Part shown: positions 8,129 through 15,723 of the stretch, piece after piece
Layout: every line of letters starts with the position of its first letter
Numbering within the stretch: position 1 is the first letter of the stretch
Assembly: GCA_020634245.1 (NCBI GenBank)
Contig: JACKCC010000019.1
Coordinates: 62,001-126,000, forward strand
Origin: Ardenticatenaceae bacterium
Lineage (GTDB): Bacteria; Chloroflexota; Anaerolineae; Promineifilales; Promineifilaceae
Direction: 5' to 3'
Length of the DNA: 64,000 bases
Made by a program: the position numbers and the translations under genes
Notes under the pieces: generated by a model
Databases searched by the model: none
What the model was told of the DNA's origin: nothing
Seen by the model: only the letters and a program-made list of their open reading frames with translations

Positions 8129-8769
8129 TTCTGTCCTTTCCGTCCTCTGGCCAACAGCAGGCCACCTGCCACTAATACGACAAGTCCCAATAAACCATAC
8201 CCCAGCCATTGATTGGAGCTGGATTCCGTTGGTATTGGATCAGGCACGGCCGTTGCCACCACAGTCGGTTCAACAGTCACAGCTTCTGGGGCAACCATCG
8301 AAGCCGCGCAAATCTCATCAAACGTGGTCGGCGGCGGCTCCAGCGCATCTTGCGGCGTTCCCGGGCCAAAAGTCCAGCCCTGCACCGTGCCGTTTTGTAC
8401 CCGTGTCATTCCGGCCCCGGCCTGAAAATACCGCCACTGGTCATCTTGCAGATGCCAATACGACCAGTAAACACAATCGCCGCCGCCTTTACACTGGCAG
8501 AAACAGTCGCTGCCCGGACAACCCGTGCCTTCCAGACGGCAAATCGCCGCCCCCAGAGAAACACTTGCTGTCTCTACATCCAGCCCAGAACGAGTCAACA
8601 GCTCAAATCCGGTGATTTCCGGCTCGGTAAACTCAACACAGCGGATAAGGGTGGTGCCATCTACCAACATCACCACCAACCCGGCCCGATTCGTCTCCTG
8701 GGCCGACGCCGAGGCAGCCAGTCCAATTAGCAGCAAAATCAGGATCAAGGCAATCGTTCGCTTAAACAT
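8125..8769 (-). CDS. Anchored Cys-rich protein resembling the beta domain of intrinsic factor (DUF4430-like)
   Basis: Predicted surface protein of 214 residues: signal peptide (MFKRTIALILILLLIGL), a globular domain, a Pro/Thr-rich stalk and one C-terminal helix followed by Arg/Lys. The globular part has VYWSYWHLQDDQWRYFQAGA and VQNGTVQGWTFGPGTP, the order YWsYw / Ga / G.v.gW seen in DUF4430, the domain that forms the beta lobe of intrinsic factor and transcobalamin. Seven Cys residues are present, five within GCPGSDCFCQCKGGGDC. The ATG at 8769 is chosen because the upstream extension is a word array. It lies between the toroid gene and the ECF S gene, which fits a B12-binding lobe. The family call is inferred from motif order. 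Confidence 0.68.
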   Translation of the reverse strand: MFKRTIALILILLLIGLAASASAQETNRAGLVVMLVDGTTLIRCVEFTEPEITGFELLTRSGLDVETASVSLGAAICRLEGTGCPGSDCFCQCKGGGDCVYWSYWHLQDDQWRYFQAGAGMTRVQNGTVQGWTFGPGTPQDALEPPPTTFDEICAASMVAPEAVTVEPTVVATAVPDPIPTESSSNQWLGYGLLGLVVLVAGGLLLARGRKGQK

Positions 8770-8783
8770 AGGAAACAGTTGCT

Positions 8784-8833
8784 GGGAGTTGGCTGCCAGT
8801 TGCTGGAAAACCAGCCACCAGCAGCCAACTCCC
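8784..8833. repeat. Word-array hairpin GTTGGCTGCCAGTTGCTGG
   Basis: GGGAGTTGGCTGC at 8784-8796 pairs perfectly with GCAGCCAACTCCC at 8821-8833 (13 bp). It separates the toroid gene from the Cys-rich gene within the operon and could stabilise or trim the message. The same words appear at 32141-32218. Confidence 0.75.
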
Positions 8834-8842
8834 AACCGCCAA

Positions 8843-10966
8843 CTATTTTTTCAAATACCAATATGCGCCGCCAACCACCAGCAGCAGCGTGATAATCACA
8901 AGAATCAGCGGTGCAGTGCTGCTTGCTCCAGCCGTCGTTGTCGCCACGAGTGCTGCGGCAGCCGCAGGCGCTGTGGCCGTCGCGGGTGCTTCCGTCGGCT
9001 GGGGGATAGGTGTCGCCGGGACGTCAGTCGGTTCGGGAACGGCCGTTGGCTCTTCAACCGGTACGGCCGTCGGCTCTTCGGTGGCCATTTCGGCCGGTTC
9101 CTCTGCCGCAGGAGCATCTGGTTCCAAGATAGGCGCAGAAATCAAAACCGGAATCGGCACGGCCGTTCCCGGCTCCTGAGCCAGCAAAAGGATGGCGTCC
9201 GTCGTGCCATAAGGGTCATCACCGGGGCCGTACAGATTTGGCCAACAGCCATTTTCGCCCTGCTGCGCCAGCACCACATCAACAGCACTGGTCAACGTGC
9301 CGCTAACAATCTGGCTCCACTCTGGACCGTATGGATTTTCACCCGCTGCTTTCAATCCCTGCACGACTTCGGAAGAAGAGTTGGGATTGGAGACGTCAAA
9401 TCCCCAACCGCCATCGGGCAGTTGGGTGACCTGTAGATTGGCAATCGCTTCTGGCGGCACCTGACCCAACCGGCCCAAGACATTCACAGCGATGCCGTTG
9501 CTGTCCGCGCCGCCCCAGTCGCCGTCAGTTTGGACATTGAGGAGCAAGGTAACGGCCGTTTCATCTGGCATCTCACCCGCAGCCAGCAAACCCAACATTG
9601 CTTCGGAATGGGAGAAGGGACCGAACTGGGTGCTGTCATACTCGCCCGTCGGCGAGAGAACCGTCGTCATTTGCGTCACCAAATCCTGTCCGGCAAAATC
9701 ATGCACGTCACCGCCAGCAGCCACGACACCCTGCATCACAATGCCAATACCACCACCCCGGCTGAACGCCAGGAAATCGGGAGCCAGCGCAACCAAGGCC
9801 GGCAAGGCAGAAGCCGCATCGCCACCTGCCGCAGCAATAGCCTGGATAGCCCGTGAAGTACCAGCCGCGTCTATGCCAAATCCGGCAAACTGCTCCCAGC
9901 CACCCGTCGCCGGGTCTTGCAAAGTTAGAAGGCAGTTTAATCCTTGCTGCATGGCTTCATAACGGCCGTGCAGTGGAAACGCTTTACCCGCCACCGCCGG
10001 AATCGCCTGAACAGAGGTAAAGAAATCATCAAATGGGCCATCGCCAAAATTGGCCTGGAATGCGCCTGATTCACCCTGCGCTAGAAGCAGCGCTTGCAAC
10101 GGAGAGAGACCGCCTGGGCTGTACGAGCCATCAACCGAATAAAAATCCAGACCCAACGCACTTAAGGCCTGCACCACCAGCGCCGTGCTGTTCACACTTT
10201 GACCAAAGCCGGGGCCATATTCCCAGCCGCCGCTTTCTAGTTGGGCCTGGGTTAGCCAATCCACCGCGCGGGCAACAACAGCATCATCAGCAGGTACACC
10301 GGCAGACAGCAAGGCCATGATGGCCATCGCCGTCGCGTCAGCGTTGCCCATTGTGCCAAAACCGTCGTCCCAGGAGCCATCCAGCCCCTCTTGGCTCGAT
10401 TGCAGCGAGGTTAACCAGGCAATGGCGCTGTCGGAGATGGGTTCGTTTACGGCCGTTAACGCCAAAATCGCCAACGATTGACCATAGGGTGGCAAAGCAT
10501 TACTGTTTTCAGTTAAATGATTGACTAAAGCTGCCACAAAATCCTCACCGGCAAAATCGCGCGGGTTCTGCCCAGCGGCGACCAGAGCCAGCACCAGCTT
10601 GCCGGCTGTCGAACCATCGGTTTGGGCATAAGCCAGCACATCAGCGGGATTGGCTTGCAAATAGGCCAGCGCATTAACTGGCTGGTAGCCGCCGCTGCTG
10701 ATGGCCAGCATCGCATCCAGCGTACCGCCCACATCAGATGGAGCCAAATTCGCACCGCCACTGAAACTGCTAAATCCACCATCTTCATTTTGATGAACGG
10801 TAATCAGCCAGTTAACAGCTTGAGTTACGGATAAACGTTGATCGGGAAAGATGGGTTCTTGCATGCCGGGAGCGGCAACTGCCGTATTCACGTCCAACAA
10901 CGCCAACACTCCCCATACACCCACAAATGCCACGAGGATACTTAATAAAAACAGTTTTTTCTTCAT
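8843..10966 (-). CDS. Anchored alpha/alpha-toroid protein (prenyltransferase-repeat fold), candidate B12-binding alpha lobe
   Basis: Large surface protein of 707 residues. A signal peptide (first 31 residues) is followed by about 550 residues of repeats with the Q-x-x-x-G-x-W/F signature: QNEDGGF, GLDGSW, SGGWEYGPGFG, TGGWEQFAGFG, DGDWGG, LPDGGWGF, ENGCW. Then come a long Pro/Thr/Glu stalk and a C-terminal helix ending YWYLKK. Squalene cyclases, prenyltransferases and the alpha lobe of intrinsic factor share this fold. No DxDD catalytic motif is visible. It is the first gene after the cobalamin riboswitch, so I infer corrinoid capture. The ATG at 10966 has GGAGG four bases upstream. Confidence 0.75.
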   Translation of the reverse strand: MKKKLFLLSILVAFVGVWGVLALLDVNTAVAAPGMQEPIFPDQRLSVTQAVNWLITVHQNEDGGFSSFSGGANLAPSDVGGTLDAMLAISSGGYQPVNALAYLQANPADVLAYAQTDGSTAGKLVLALVAAGQNPRDFAGEDFVAALVNHLTENSNALPPYGQSLAILALTAVNEPISDSAIAWLTSLQSSQEGLDGSWDDGFGTMGNADATAMAIMALLSAGVPADDAVVARAVDWLTQAQLESGGWEYGPGFGQSVNSTALVVQALSALGLDFYSVDGSYSPGGLSPLQALLLAQGESGAFQANFGDGPFDDFFTSVQAIPAVAGKAFPLHGRYEAMQQGLNCLLTLQDPATGGWEQFAGFGIDAAGTSRAIQAIAAAGGDAASALPALVALAPDFLAFSRGGGIGIVMQGVVAAGGDVHDFAGQDLVTQMTTVLSPTGEYDSTQFGPFSHSEAMLGLLAAGEMPDETAVTLLLNVQTDGDWGGADSNGIAVNVLGRLGQVPPEAIANLQVTQLPDGGWGFDVSNPNSSSEVVQGLKAAGENPYGPEWSQIVSGTLTSAVDVVLAQQGENGCWPNLYGPGDDPYGTTDAILLLAQEPGTAVPIPVLISAPILEPDAPAAEEPAEMATEEPTAVPVEEPTAVPEPTDVPATPIPQPTEAPATATAPAAAAALVATTTAGASSTAPLILVIITLLLVVGGAYWYLKK

Positions 10967-11017
10967 TTTGCCTCCAACAACAAAGTCGCCCAAAAATGAA
11001 TCACTCGTGGGAGGATC

Positions 11018-11095
11018 AGTCTTGTAGTCAAATAGTCTTGTAGTCGTGTGGTTTCTTCTTCCCGACTATTTGACTATCTGACTGCTCGACTAATT
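11018..11095. repeat. Period-8 word-array hairpin (GTAGTCnn)
   Basis: GTAGTC-type words at 8-base spacing are followed by GACTATnn words, so the whole folds back. It lies between the intrinsic terminator and the toroid gene. Related arrays are at 11243-11332, 33334-33375 and 33749-33790. Confidence 0.8.
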
Positions 11096-11099
11096 GAAA

Positions 11100-11131
11100 A
11101 CAAAAACCCGATACGTTGAAGGTATCGGGTT
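11100..11131 (-). terminator. Riboswitch-linked intrinsic terminator
   Basis: On the minus strand AACCCGATAC pairs with GTATCGGGTT over a 7-base loop (10 bp), followed by TTTGTTTTC. It lies directly after the cobalamin riboswitch and before the toroid gene, so ligand binding most likely promotes termination here. Confidence 0.85.
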
Positions 11132-11153
11132 GAGTCATCAAAACTTTTGTTTT

Positions 11154-11440
11154 CGATTGCCGAGCCAATGGTATGCCATCGGCCCAGTCCCCAACCCTTG
11201 ACCACGAGGGTAGAAACTGACCAAAGGCGGGCGGCCTGACTTGTTAGTCGAATAGTCTTGCAGTTGTGTAGTCTTGTAGTCGCGTAGTCTTTTAACTACT
11301 TGACTATCCGACTACCTGACTACTTGACTATCATCGCCTAACATACAGTTGCGGGACAGTACCGGACTCCCCATTCTGAGAATGAGCTACCGGTTTCGCC
11401 ATTGAACCCTGCCATCCGGGGCGAAGGGTACCTTTGATCG
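11154..11440 (-). promoter_or_regulatory. Cobalamin riboswitch
   Basis: On the minus strand the aptamer core is readable: AATGGCGAAACCGGT, then AGTCCGGTACTGTCCCGC with AACTGT directly after (11360 to 11341), the family's GGGACtGtCCCGCAACTGT element. The B12 box GTCAGGCCGCCCGCC lies at 11240 to 11226, followed by TTTGG. Between these two conserved parts, where the family has a variable helix, lies a period-8 word array of about 90 bases. The element controls the toroid, ECF and adenosyltransferase operon through the terminator at 11100-11131. Confidence 0.88.
11243..11332. repeat. Period-8 word-array hairpin forming the variable arm of the riboswitch
   Basis: On the minus strand GATAGTC, AAGTAGTC, AGGTAGTC, GGATAGTC and AAGTAGTT are followed, after AAAA, by GACTACGC, GACTACAA, GACTACAC and relatives. 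The two halves pair as a long imperfect stem that begins and ends between the conserved AACTGT and the B12 box. Confidence 0.82.
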
Positions 11441-11525
11441 GTTTAATTGTTAATGTGAATTTGAGTGTAACAAACAGCCGTTACACCGTCAATATGATCA
11501 ATATCACCTAAAAAACAGCCGTTCA

Positions 11526-12863
11526 TCATTGCGCCTGGGCTTGCAAATCGGCCAGCAGAGCTTGTGCCTTTTCGGTCATTTCTGTATCTGCCAGGGATTC
11601 GAAGGTGGCAACGGCCGTTTCACAATACGCTACCGCCTTGTCCAACTGTCCCCAATCAGCGTAAACAAAAACCAATGAAATCTCCTGCTCACCAACGAGC
11701 GGCTGATTATCCAACTGCTTGGCCAGGGCTAAAGATTTCTCGGCCGATCTGGCGGCCGCTGCGTAGTCGCCCAATTCAGCCTGGACGGCCCCGATACGGC
11801 CGTGCAGCACCGCCTCCGCCGCCTGATCAACCAACTGTTGGGCATAAGTCAATGCATTTTCATAGCTCGCCAATGCCTGTTCATTCTGTTCCAGATTGTA
11901 ATAGGCAAATCCCAAATGCGTCAGCATCGTCAACTGCCATTCCCAATCCTGCTGTGCCTGGGCAATAGCCAGACCACGCTCCAGATAGGGCAGCGCCTTT
12001 TGAAACTGCCCCTGTTCCAGTAAAAAAGTGGCTAACGCATTAATATTACCCATCTCTACTGCATGATTTTGCGTTTCATAGGCCAGCCGGATCACATTAT
12101 CGCCATACAACAACGCCATGCGCGGCTTTTCCGTGGCGATGTTCAATTTCAATAGATTGCTCAAGGCACTAATTTCAGCGTGGTAATCATCCGCTACACT
12201 GGCCAGATTAAGCGCTTCCTCAAAATGTTCAGCGGCCACGTCATATTCTTTATTGGACAAAAAGACATTGCCGATGCTGAGATGATAGGAACACTCAGCC
12301 AGCTTATTACCCAATTCCTGCGACGTTTGCAAAGCAACCGCAAAATATTCAATCGCCTTGTCCAACGCATCCAAACCAAGGAAAATCCCGCCCAATTTGC
12401 CGGCAATATACATCTGCCGTGGCTTGAAGCTATTATTCAGCGCATAACCAAAAGCCTGTTCCAGCTTTTTGATGGCCTTCATCGGCTTGCCAGTTTCCAC
12501 TTCCAACAGCCCTAACTGCACCATTGAGTCAACCAACAGCGGCTGATGGTCAATAGCCTCGGCCAATTTGCGCGATTCACGGTACGCTTTGGCGGCAAAA
12601 TGATAATTGCCGATTTTGGTCAGCGCTTTGCCCTTCATCCCCAGCAGACGAGCCGCCAGTTCCGGCATTTCCGCCGCCAAATCGATGGCTTCCTCAAACT
12701 GAGTCAACGCTTTGGGGGCATCACCATCGGCCAGGTAAGCGTTACCCAGTTCGGCCAGGGCGGTGATGAGGTCTTCGGGCTGACCTTTTTGGCGAGCGTT
12801 TTGCACGGCCGTTTCCAATCGTTCCATATTGCTTTCCATAACTGTCGACGGTACGGTACTCAT
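11526..12863 (-). CDS. TPR repeat protein
   Basis: Cytoplasmic protein of 445 residues made almost wholly of tetratricopeptide repeats, with recurring A-x-x-x-Y/F and L-x-x-G/A patterns: ALTQFEEAIDLA, AIEYFAVALQ, AAEHFEEALNLA, ALASYENALTYA. Such proteins are scaffolds for partners, and no enzyme domain is seen. It follows ApbE by nine bases on the same strand, so it is the last gene of the reductive dehalogenase cluster. A link to maturation or regulation there is only a guess from position. Confidence 0.82.
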   Translation of the reverse strand: MSTVPSTVMESNMERLETAVQNARQKGQPEDLITALAELGNAYLADGDAPKALTQFEEAIDLAAEMPELAARLLGMKGKALTKIGNYHFAAKAYRESRKLAEAIDHQPLLVDSMVQLGLLEVETGKPMKAIKKLEQAFGYALNNSFKPRQMYIAGKLGGIFLGLDALDKAIEYFAVALQTSQELGNKLAECSYHLSIGNVFLSNKEYDVAAEHFEEALNLASVADDYHAEISALSNLLKLNIATEKPRMALLYGDNVIRLAYETQNHAVEMGNINALATFLLEQGQFQKALPYLERGLAIAQAQQDWEWQLTMLTHLGFAYYNLEQNEQALASYENALTYAQQLVDQAAEAVLHGRIGAVQAELGDYAAAARSAEKSLALAKQLDNQPLVGEQEISLVFVYADWGQLDKAVAYCETAVATFESLADTEMTEKAQALLADLQAQAQ

Positions 12864-12872
12864 TTGATCAAT

Positions 12873-13880
12873 CTACTCCAAAGTGGGAAATCCGCTGCTG
12901 CGGTAAATTTGCAAATCCTTACCGACCAACAGCGCCTCGACGTGTGGCAGCCGTTCGGCCAACGCCAACCCCTTGTCCGGCCCCATGACCATGAGGGCCG
13001 TGCTCAAAGCGTCGGCATCGGCGGCCGAAGGCGCAATCACGGTAGCACTGGCCAATTCCAGCGGTGAAACGGCCGTCACCGGATCAACAATATGGTGCAG
13101 ACCAAAATCAGGCGTGAAGCTGTTCTGGTAATCGCCAGATGTGGCGGCGGCCTGGGCCGCTACGGGGAAGATGGCCAGGACACCGGTTTCCGCCGCCGGT
13201 CGCGGATTGGCTACCCCAACCCGCCAGGGCGCGCCATCCAGCCGCAGCCCCTGCCCCCACAAATCGCCGCCGGCCTCCACTAAAATATTACCGAAGTTGT
13301 TGGCTTGCAGAACTGCCACCGCGCCATCAACCACGCGTCCTTTGGCGATACCGTCCAACGTGACGGCCATGCCCGGTTGGGCAAAAGTAATCCTGTTGCT
13401 GTTTACGGAAACCCACCGGAAATTGACCAGATGGGCTGCCTCTGCGCTGCTGCCGCCGTTTTTTAGCGCATCAATGATTGGTTTCACGGTGACGTCAAAC
13501 GCGCCATTGGTTAAACGGCCGTATGACAGCGCCAGATTCATCAAATCCACCAGTTCTGGGGCCGGTTGAGACAGTTTCCCATCACAGTTCAAAATAGCCA
13601 GCTGCGCCTCCGGGTGACGATGATCAAACAAGGCAATCAATCGTTCCATTTCGGCAAAAGTGGCTTCAATCACGGCCTGCCCGGCCTGCTTGTCATCCGT
13701 TACCAGGGCCAGATTAATGACCGTGCCCATCAAGGTCCGGGTTTCGTGGATAGTTTGCGACCGGGGCAGCCAACGAGTAGATGCCAGTTTCCCGCCGACG
13801 ACCAATGTACCGGCAACGGCCGTGATCTTCAACATATCACGGCGGGTAACCGTCGGGGAGATGGATAAATTCAAATTCAT
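12873..13880 (-). CDS. apbE: FAD:protein FMN transferase ApbE
   Basis: Attaches FMN covalently to a Thr or Ser of a partner flavoprotein outside the membrane. The N-terminus carries a twin-arginine-like signal (TRRDMLKITAVAG). The ApbE core shows TRTLMGTVINLALV, NGAFDVTVKPII, VTLDGIAKGRVVDGAV, ILVEAGGDLWGQG and HHIVDPVTAVSP. At 335 residues it is full length. It starts one base before the stop of the gene upstream (TGATG overlap). Its likely client is the NosR/RdhC-like protein two genes upstream, which has a TGATVS flavinylation motif. Confidence 0.92.
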   Translation of the reverse strand: MNLNLSISPTVTRRDMLKITAVAGTLVVGGKLASTRWLPRSQTIHETRTLMGTVINLALVTDDKQAGQAVIEATFAEMERLIALFDHRHPEAQLAILNCDGKLSQPAPELVDLMNLALSYGRLTNGAFDVTVKPIIDALKNGGSSAEAAHLVNFRWVSVNSNRITFAQPGMAVTLDGIAKGRVVDGAVAVLQANNFGNILVEAGGDLWGQGLRLDGAPWRVGVANPRPAAETGVLAIFPVAAQAAATSGDYQNSFTPDFGLHHIVDPVTAVSPLELASATVIAPSAADADALSTALMVMGPDKGLALAERLPHVEALLVGKDLQIYRSSGFPTLE

Positions 13881-14200
13881 CAGTGACCATCGCCTCCCTG
13901 GCCGCCTTCCTGGCCGCTTCCTTGACCGCCGCCCTGGCCGGAGCCATGACCTTGCCCATGTTCCTCTTCACGCAGCGCTTCCGGCGTCTGGGTCAGGCGC
14001 AGTTGATATTCATACGCTTCGGCCGTGATGGTGACGTACAGATTTTCATCCGGCCGAAAAGTATCCCGGTAATAACTGGGGGTTGCCGGCGCCTTTTCGA
14101 CGAGGCCGTCAGCCCATACCAAACCAACAAGTACCACGCTGACAACTAAAAAGGCCAGCAGCGCCTGCCGCTTTAAGCGTTCGCGGTTTTTTTTGTCCAT
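13880..14200 (-). CDS. Small anchored protein with a Gly/Gln/His-rich tail
   Basis: Protein of 106 residues with one transmembrane helix (LLAFLVVSVVLVGLVWA), a short extracytoplasmic domain beginning SYYRDTFRPDENLYVTI, and a tail made of GQGHGSGQGGGQGSGQ-like repeats ending in His. The tail may bind metal or be flexible filler. It is wedged between the flavoprotein and ApbE with overlaps on both sides, so it probably works with them. The ATG at 14200 is chosen over an upstream TTG. I do not recognise the family. Confidence 0.65.
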   Translation of the reverse strand: MDKKNRERLKRQALLAFLVVSVVLVGLVWADGLVEKAPATPSYYRDTFRPDENLYVTITAEAYEYQLRLTQTPEALREEEHGQGHGSGQGGGQGSGQEGGQGGDGH

Positions 14201-15417
14201 TTCTGCCAACTCTCACGCACCCAACGCCGCCCGGCTGCAATGAAATCAACCACCGGATCAAGCGGGCATAAGTAATTACAAAACGGCCGTTTCACCACCA
14301 GACTGGCTAACACAATAAGCACCAGGAAAATCCAGGCAACGGCCGTGCCCCGGAAATCAAATAACGTGCCAAATGGTTCATACCCAGCCGCGCCGGGCCG
14401 CCGCAAAACCAGCCCCAATACAATTGCGCCTAAGGCCAGACCACGCTGCACCCATTTGAGTGCCTCGTTCCATTCACGCGGGCGGTACACTTTGGCTCCA
14501 GTTACCACCGACAAACATTCCTGAAACGCACCAAACGGGCAGAACCAGTGACAGTACGGATTCTTGGCATCTACCGTCGTCACAAAAATGATGCCGCCCA
14601 ACAAGAAGTACCAGTACAAATTGTTGTGCCAGTCCGGCCAATAGCCGCTAAGCAGCGAAATGACCATGGTGATGGTAAAAGGCGCGGTATACACAAAACC
14701 AAGCAAAATCATTCCGGCGATCAGCGTGCCCCAACGGACGCGCCGTTTCCAGGCCTGGCTGCGCAGTTTGTGACCGATGTAACCGGATAAAAACAATAAA
14801 AGCAGAATAATTTCTGGCGCACCAAACTGAATCTGGCGCTTTTCCGGCGGCAGGGTGATGTTCAAGCCATCGGCAGCGATTTGGGAAACGGCCGTTTTCA
14901 CCGACATCGCCACCCCTTCCGCACTGACCGTCGCCCCCGTCACAGCATCCAAATCGCCGCCCAATTTAAGCGGATCAGTGACAGCTTTACTGGCATATTG
15001 AGCCACAAAATCACGGTTTTCAATCAACCGAAAAAAGCCCGGCGACTCTCGCTGCTTGACAATCGCCACGCCTAAGATCGTACCAGCCGGGTCCACCCCC
15101 ACCAACACCTCAATAGGGCCAGCATAACCTGGCGCTTCGCCAACGGCCGCATAGCCCAGCACATTGCCCGTAGCATCCCGCCCCACAAACAAGCCATTTT
15201 CAATAACCACCCGGGTCGCTCCCGGAATAACCTCAGGAACCATCGGGGCCACGTCCGTCCCATTGGCAAAATAACCGTACACCCAGGCTGCCAAAACAAT
15301 TAAAACGGTGGCTGCCATCAATCGGCGATCCCGCACATTCCGCTTTTGCTTCGATGCAGTCGGTTTGACGTTTAAGGGAATTGACGGTTTTGCTTCAGCC
15401 ATAGTGCATTTTCCCAA
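14173..15417 (-). CDS. NosR/RdhC-like FMN-binding, polyferredoxin-type membrane protein
   Basis: Membrane electron-transfer protein of 414 residues. After an N-terminal helix comes an extracytoplasmic FMN-binding domain with the covalent flavin motif DAVTGATVSAEG. About five helices follow, carrying two cysteine motifs of the CxxxCP type: YCHWFCPFGAFQ and CNYLCPLDPVVDF. This is the layout of NosR/NirI and of RdhC in organohalide-respiration loci. Starting at 15417 or at the ATG at 15402 makes little difference. The gene stands between the dehalogenase genes and ApbE. I infer that it feeds electrons from the quinone pool towards RdhA. Confidence 0.85.
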   Translation of the reverse strand: MGKCTMAEAKPSIPLNVKPTASKQKRNVRDRRLMAATVLIVLAAWVYGYFANGTDVAPMVPEVIPGATRVVIENGLFVGRDATGNVLGYAAVGEAPGYAGPIEVLVGVDPAGTILGVAIVKQRESPGFFRLIENRDFVAQYASKAVTDPLKLGGDLDAVTGATVSAEGVAMSVKTAVSQIAADGLNITLPPEKRQIQFGAPEIILLLLFLSGYIGHKLRSQAWKRRVRWGTLIAGMILLGFVYTAPFTITMVISLLSGYWPDWHNNLYWYFLLGGIIFVTTVDAKNPYCHWFCPFGAFQECLSVVTGAKVYRPREWNEALKWVQRGLALGAIVLGLVLRRPGAAGYEPFGTLFDFRGTAVAWIFLVLIVLASLVVKRPFCNYLCPLDPVVDFIAAGRRWVRESWQKWTKKTANA

Positions 15418-15423
15418 ATAAAA

Positions 15424-15446
15424 GGAGGGAAAGGATAAATCCCTCC
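15424..15446 (-). terminator. Intrinsic terminator after rdhB copy 1
   Basis: On the minus strand GGAGGGA pairs with TCCCTCC, followed by TTTTATTT. The NosR/RdhC-like gene lies just beyond it, so that gene may depend on read-through or its own promoter. Confidence 0.7.
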
Positions 15447-15507
15447 CCTCCGATATTTTTGTTCAATCTACCACAAAGCATAACAGCAAGCGGGCCATCC
15501 GGCCAAA

Positions 15508-15720
15508 TTACTTGTTACGACGGATGAACCAGACAACAGCGCCAGCCAGTGTCAACACGACAAAGGTGACCCAGAAGATGGCGGCCGCCCGTGGTTCCAG
15601 TTCCTGGCTGCTGGCAACTGCATTTTGCAAAACGAAAATTTCCAGAAGGAGCCATAGCGCCCACAAAACCCATTCGCCTAACGGCCGTTTCTTCACACTA
15701 AACGTATACTTGTCACTCAT
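15508..15720 (-). CDS. rdhB: Reductive dehalogenase membrane anchor, copy 1
   Basis: Small membrane protein of 70 residues with two hydrophobic helices: WVLWALWLLLEIFVLQN and the segment starting AAIFWVTFVVLTLAGAVV, ending in a basic tail. It directly follows rdhA copy 1, with a GGAGG inside the end of rdhA and the ATG eight bases on. RdhB proteins hold RdhA on the outer face of the membrane. It is nearly identical to copy 2 at 17435-17647. Typical RdhB proteins have three helices, so this is a short form. The assignment rests on position and topology. Confidence 0.78.
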   Translation of the reverse strand: MSDKYTFSVKKRPLGEWVLWALWLLLEIFVLQNAVASSQELEPRAAAIFWVTFVVLTLAGAVVWFIRRNK

Positions 15721-15723
15721 CAC

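Noticed and set aside
8843..10966. Toroid protein as a squalene-hopene cyclase
   Set aside because: It is exported and anchored by a C-terminal helix, has no DxDD motif, and follows a B12 riboswitch.
11018..11332. Period-8 GTAGTC arrays as a possible CRISPR array
   Set aside because: The repeat unit is far too short, there are no spacers of constant length, the second half is the reverse complement of the first, and no cas genes are nearby.
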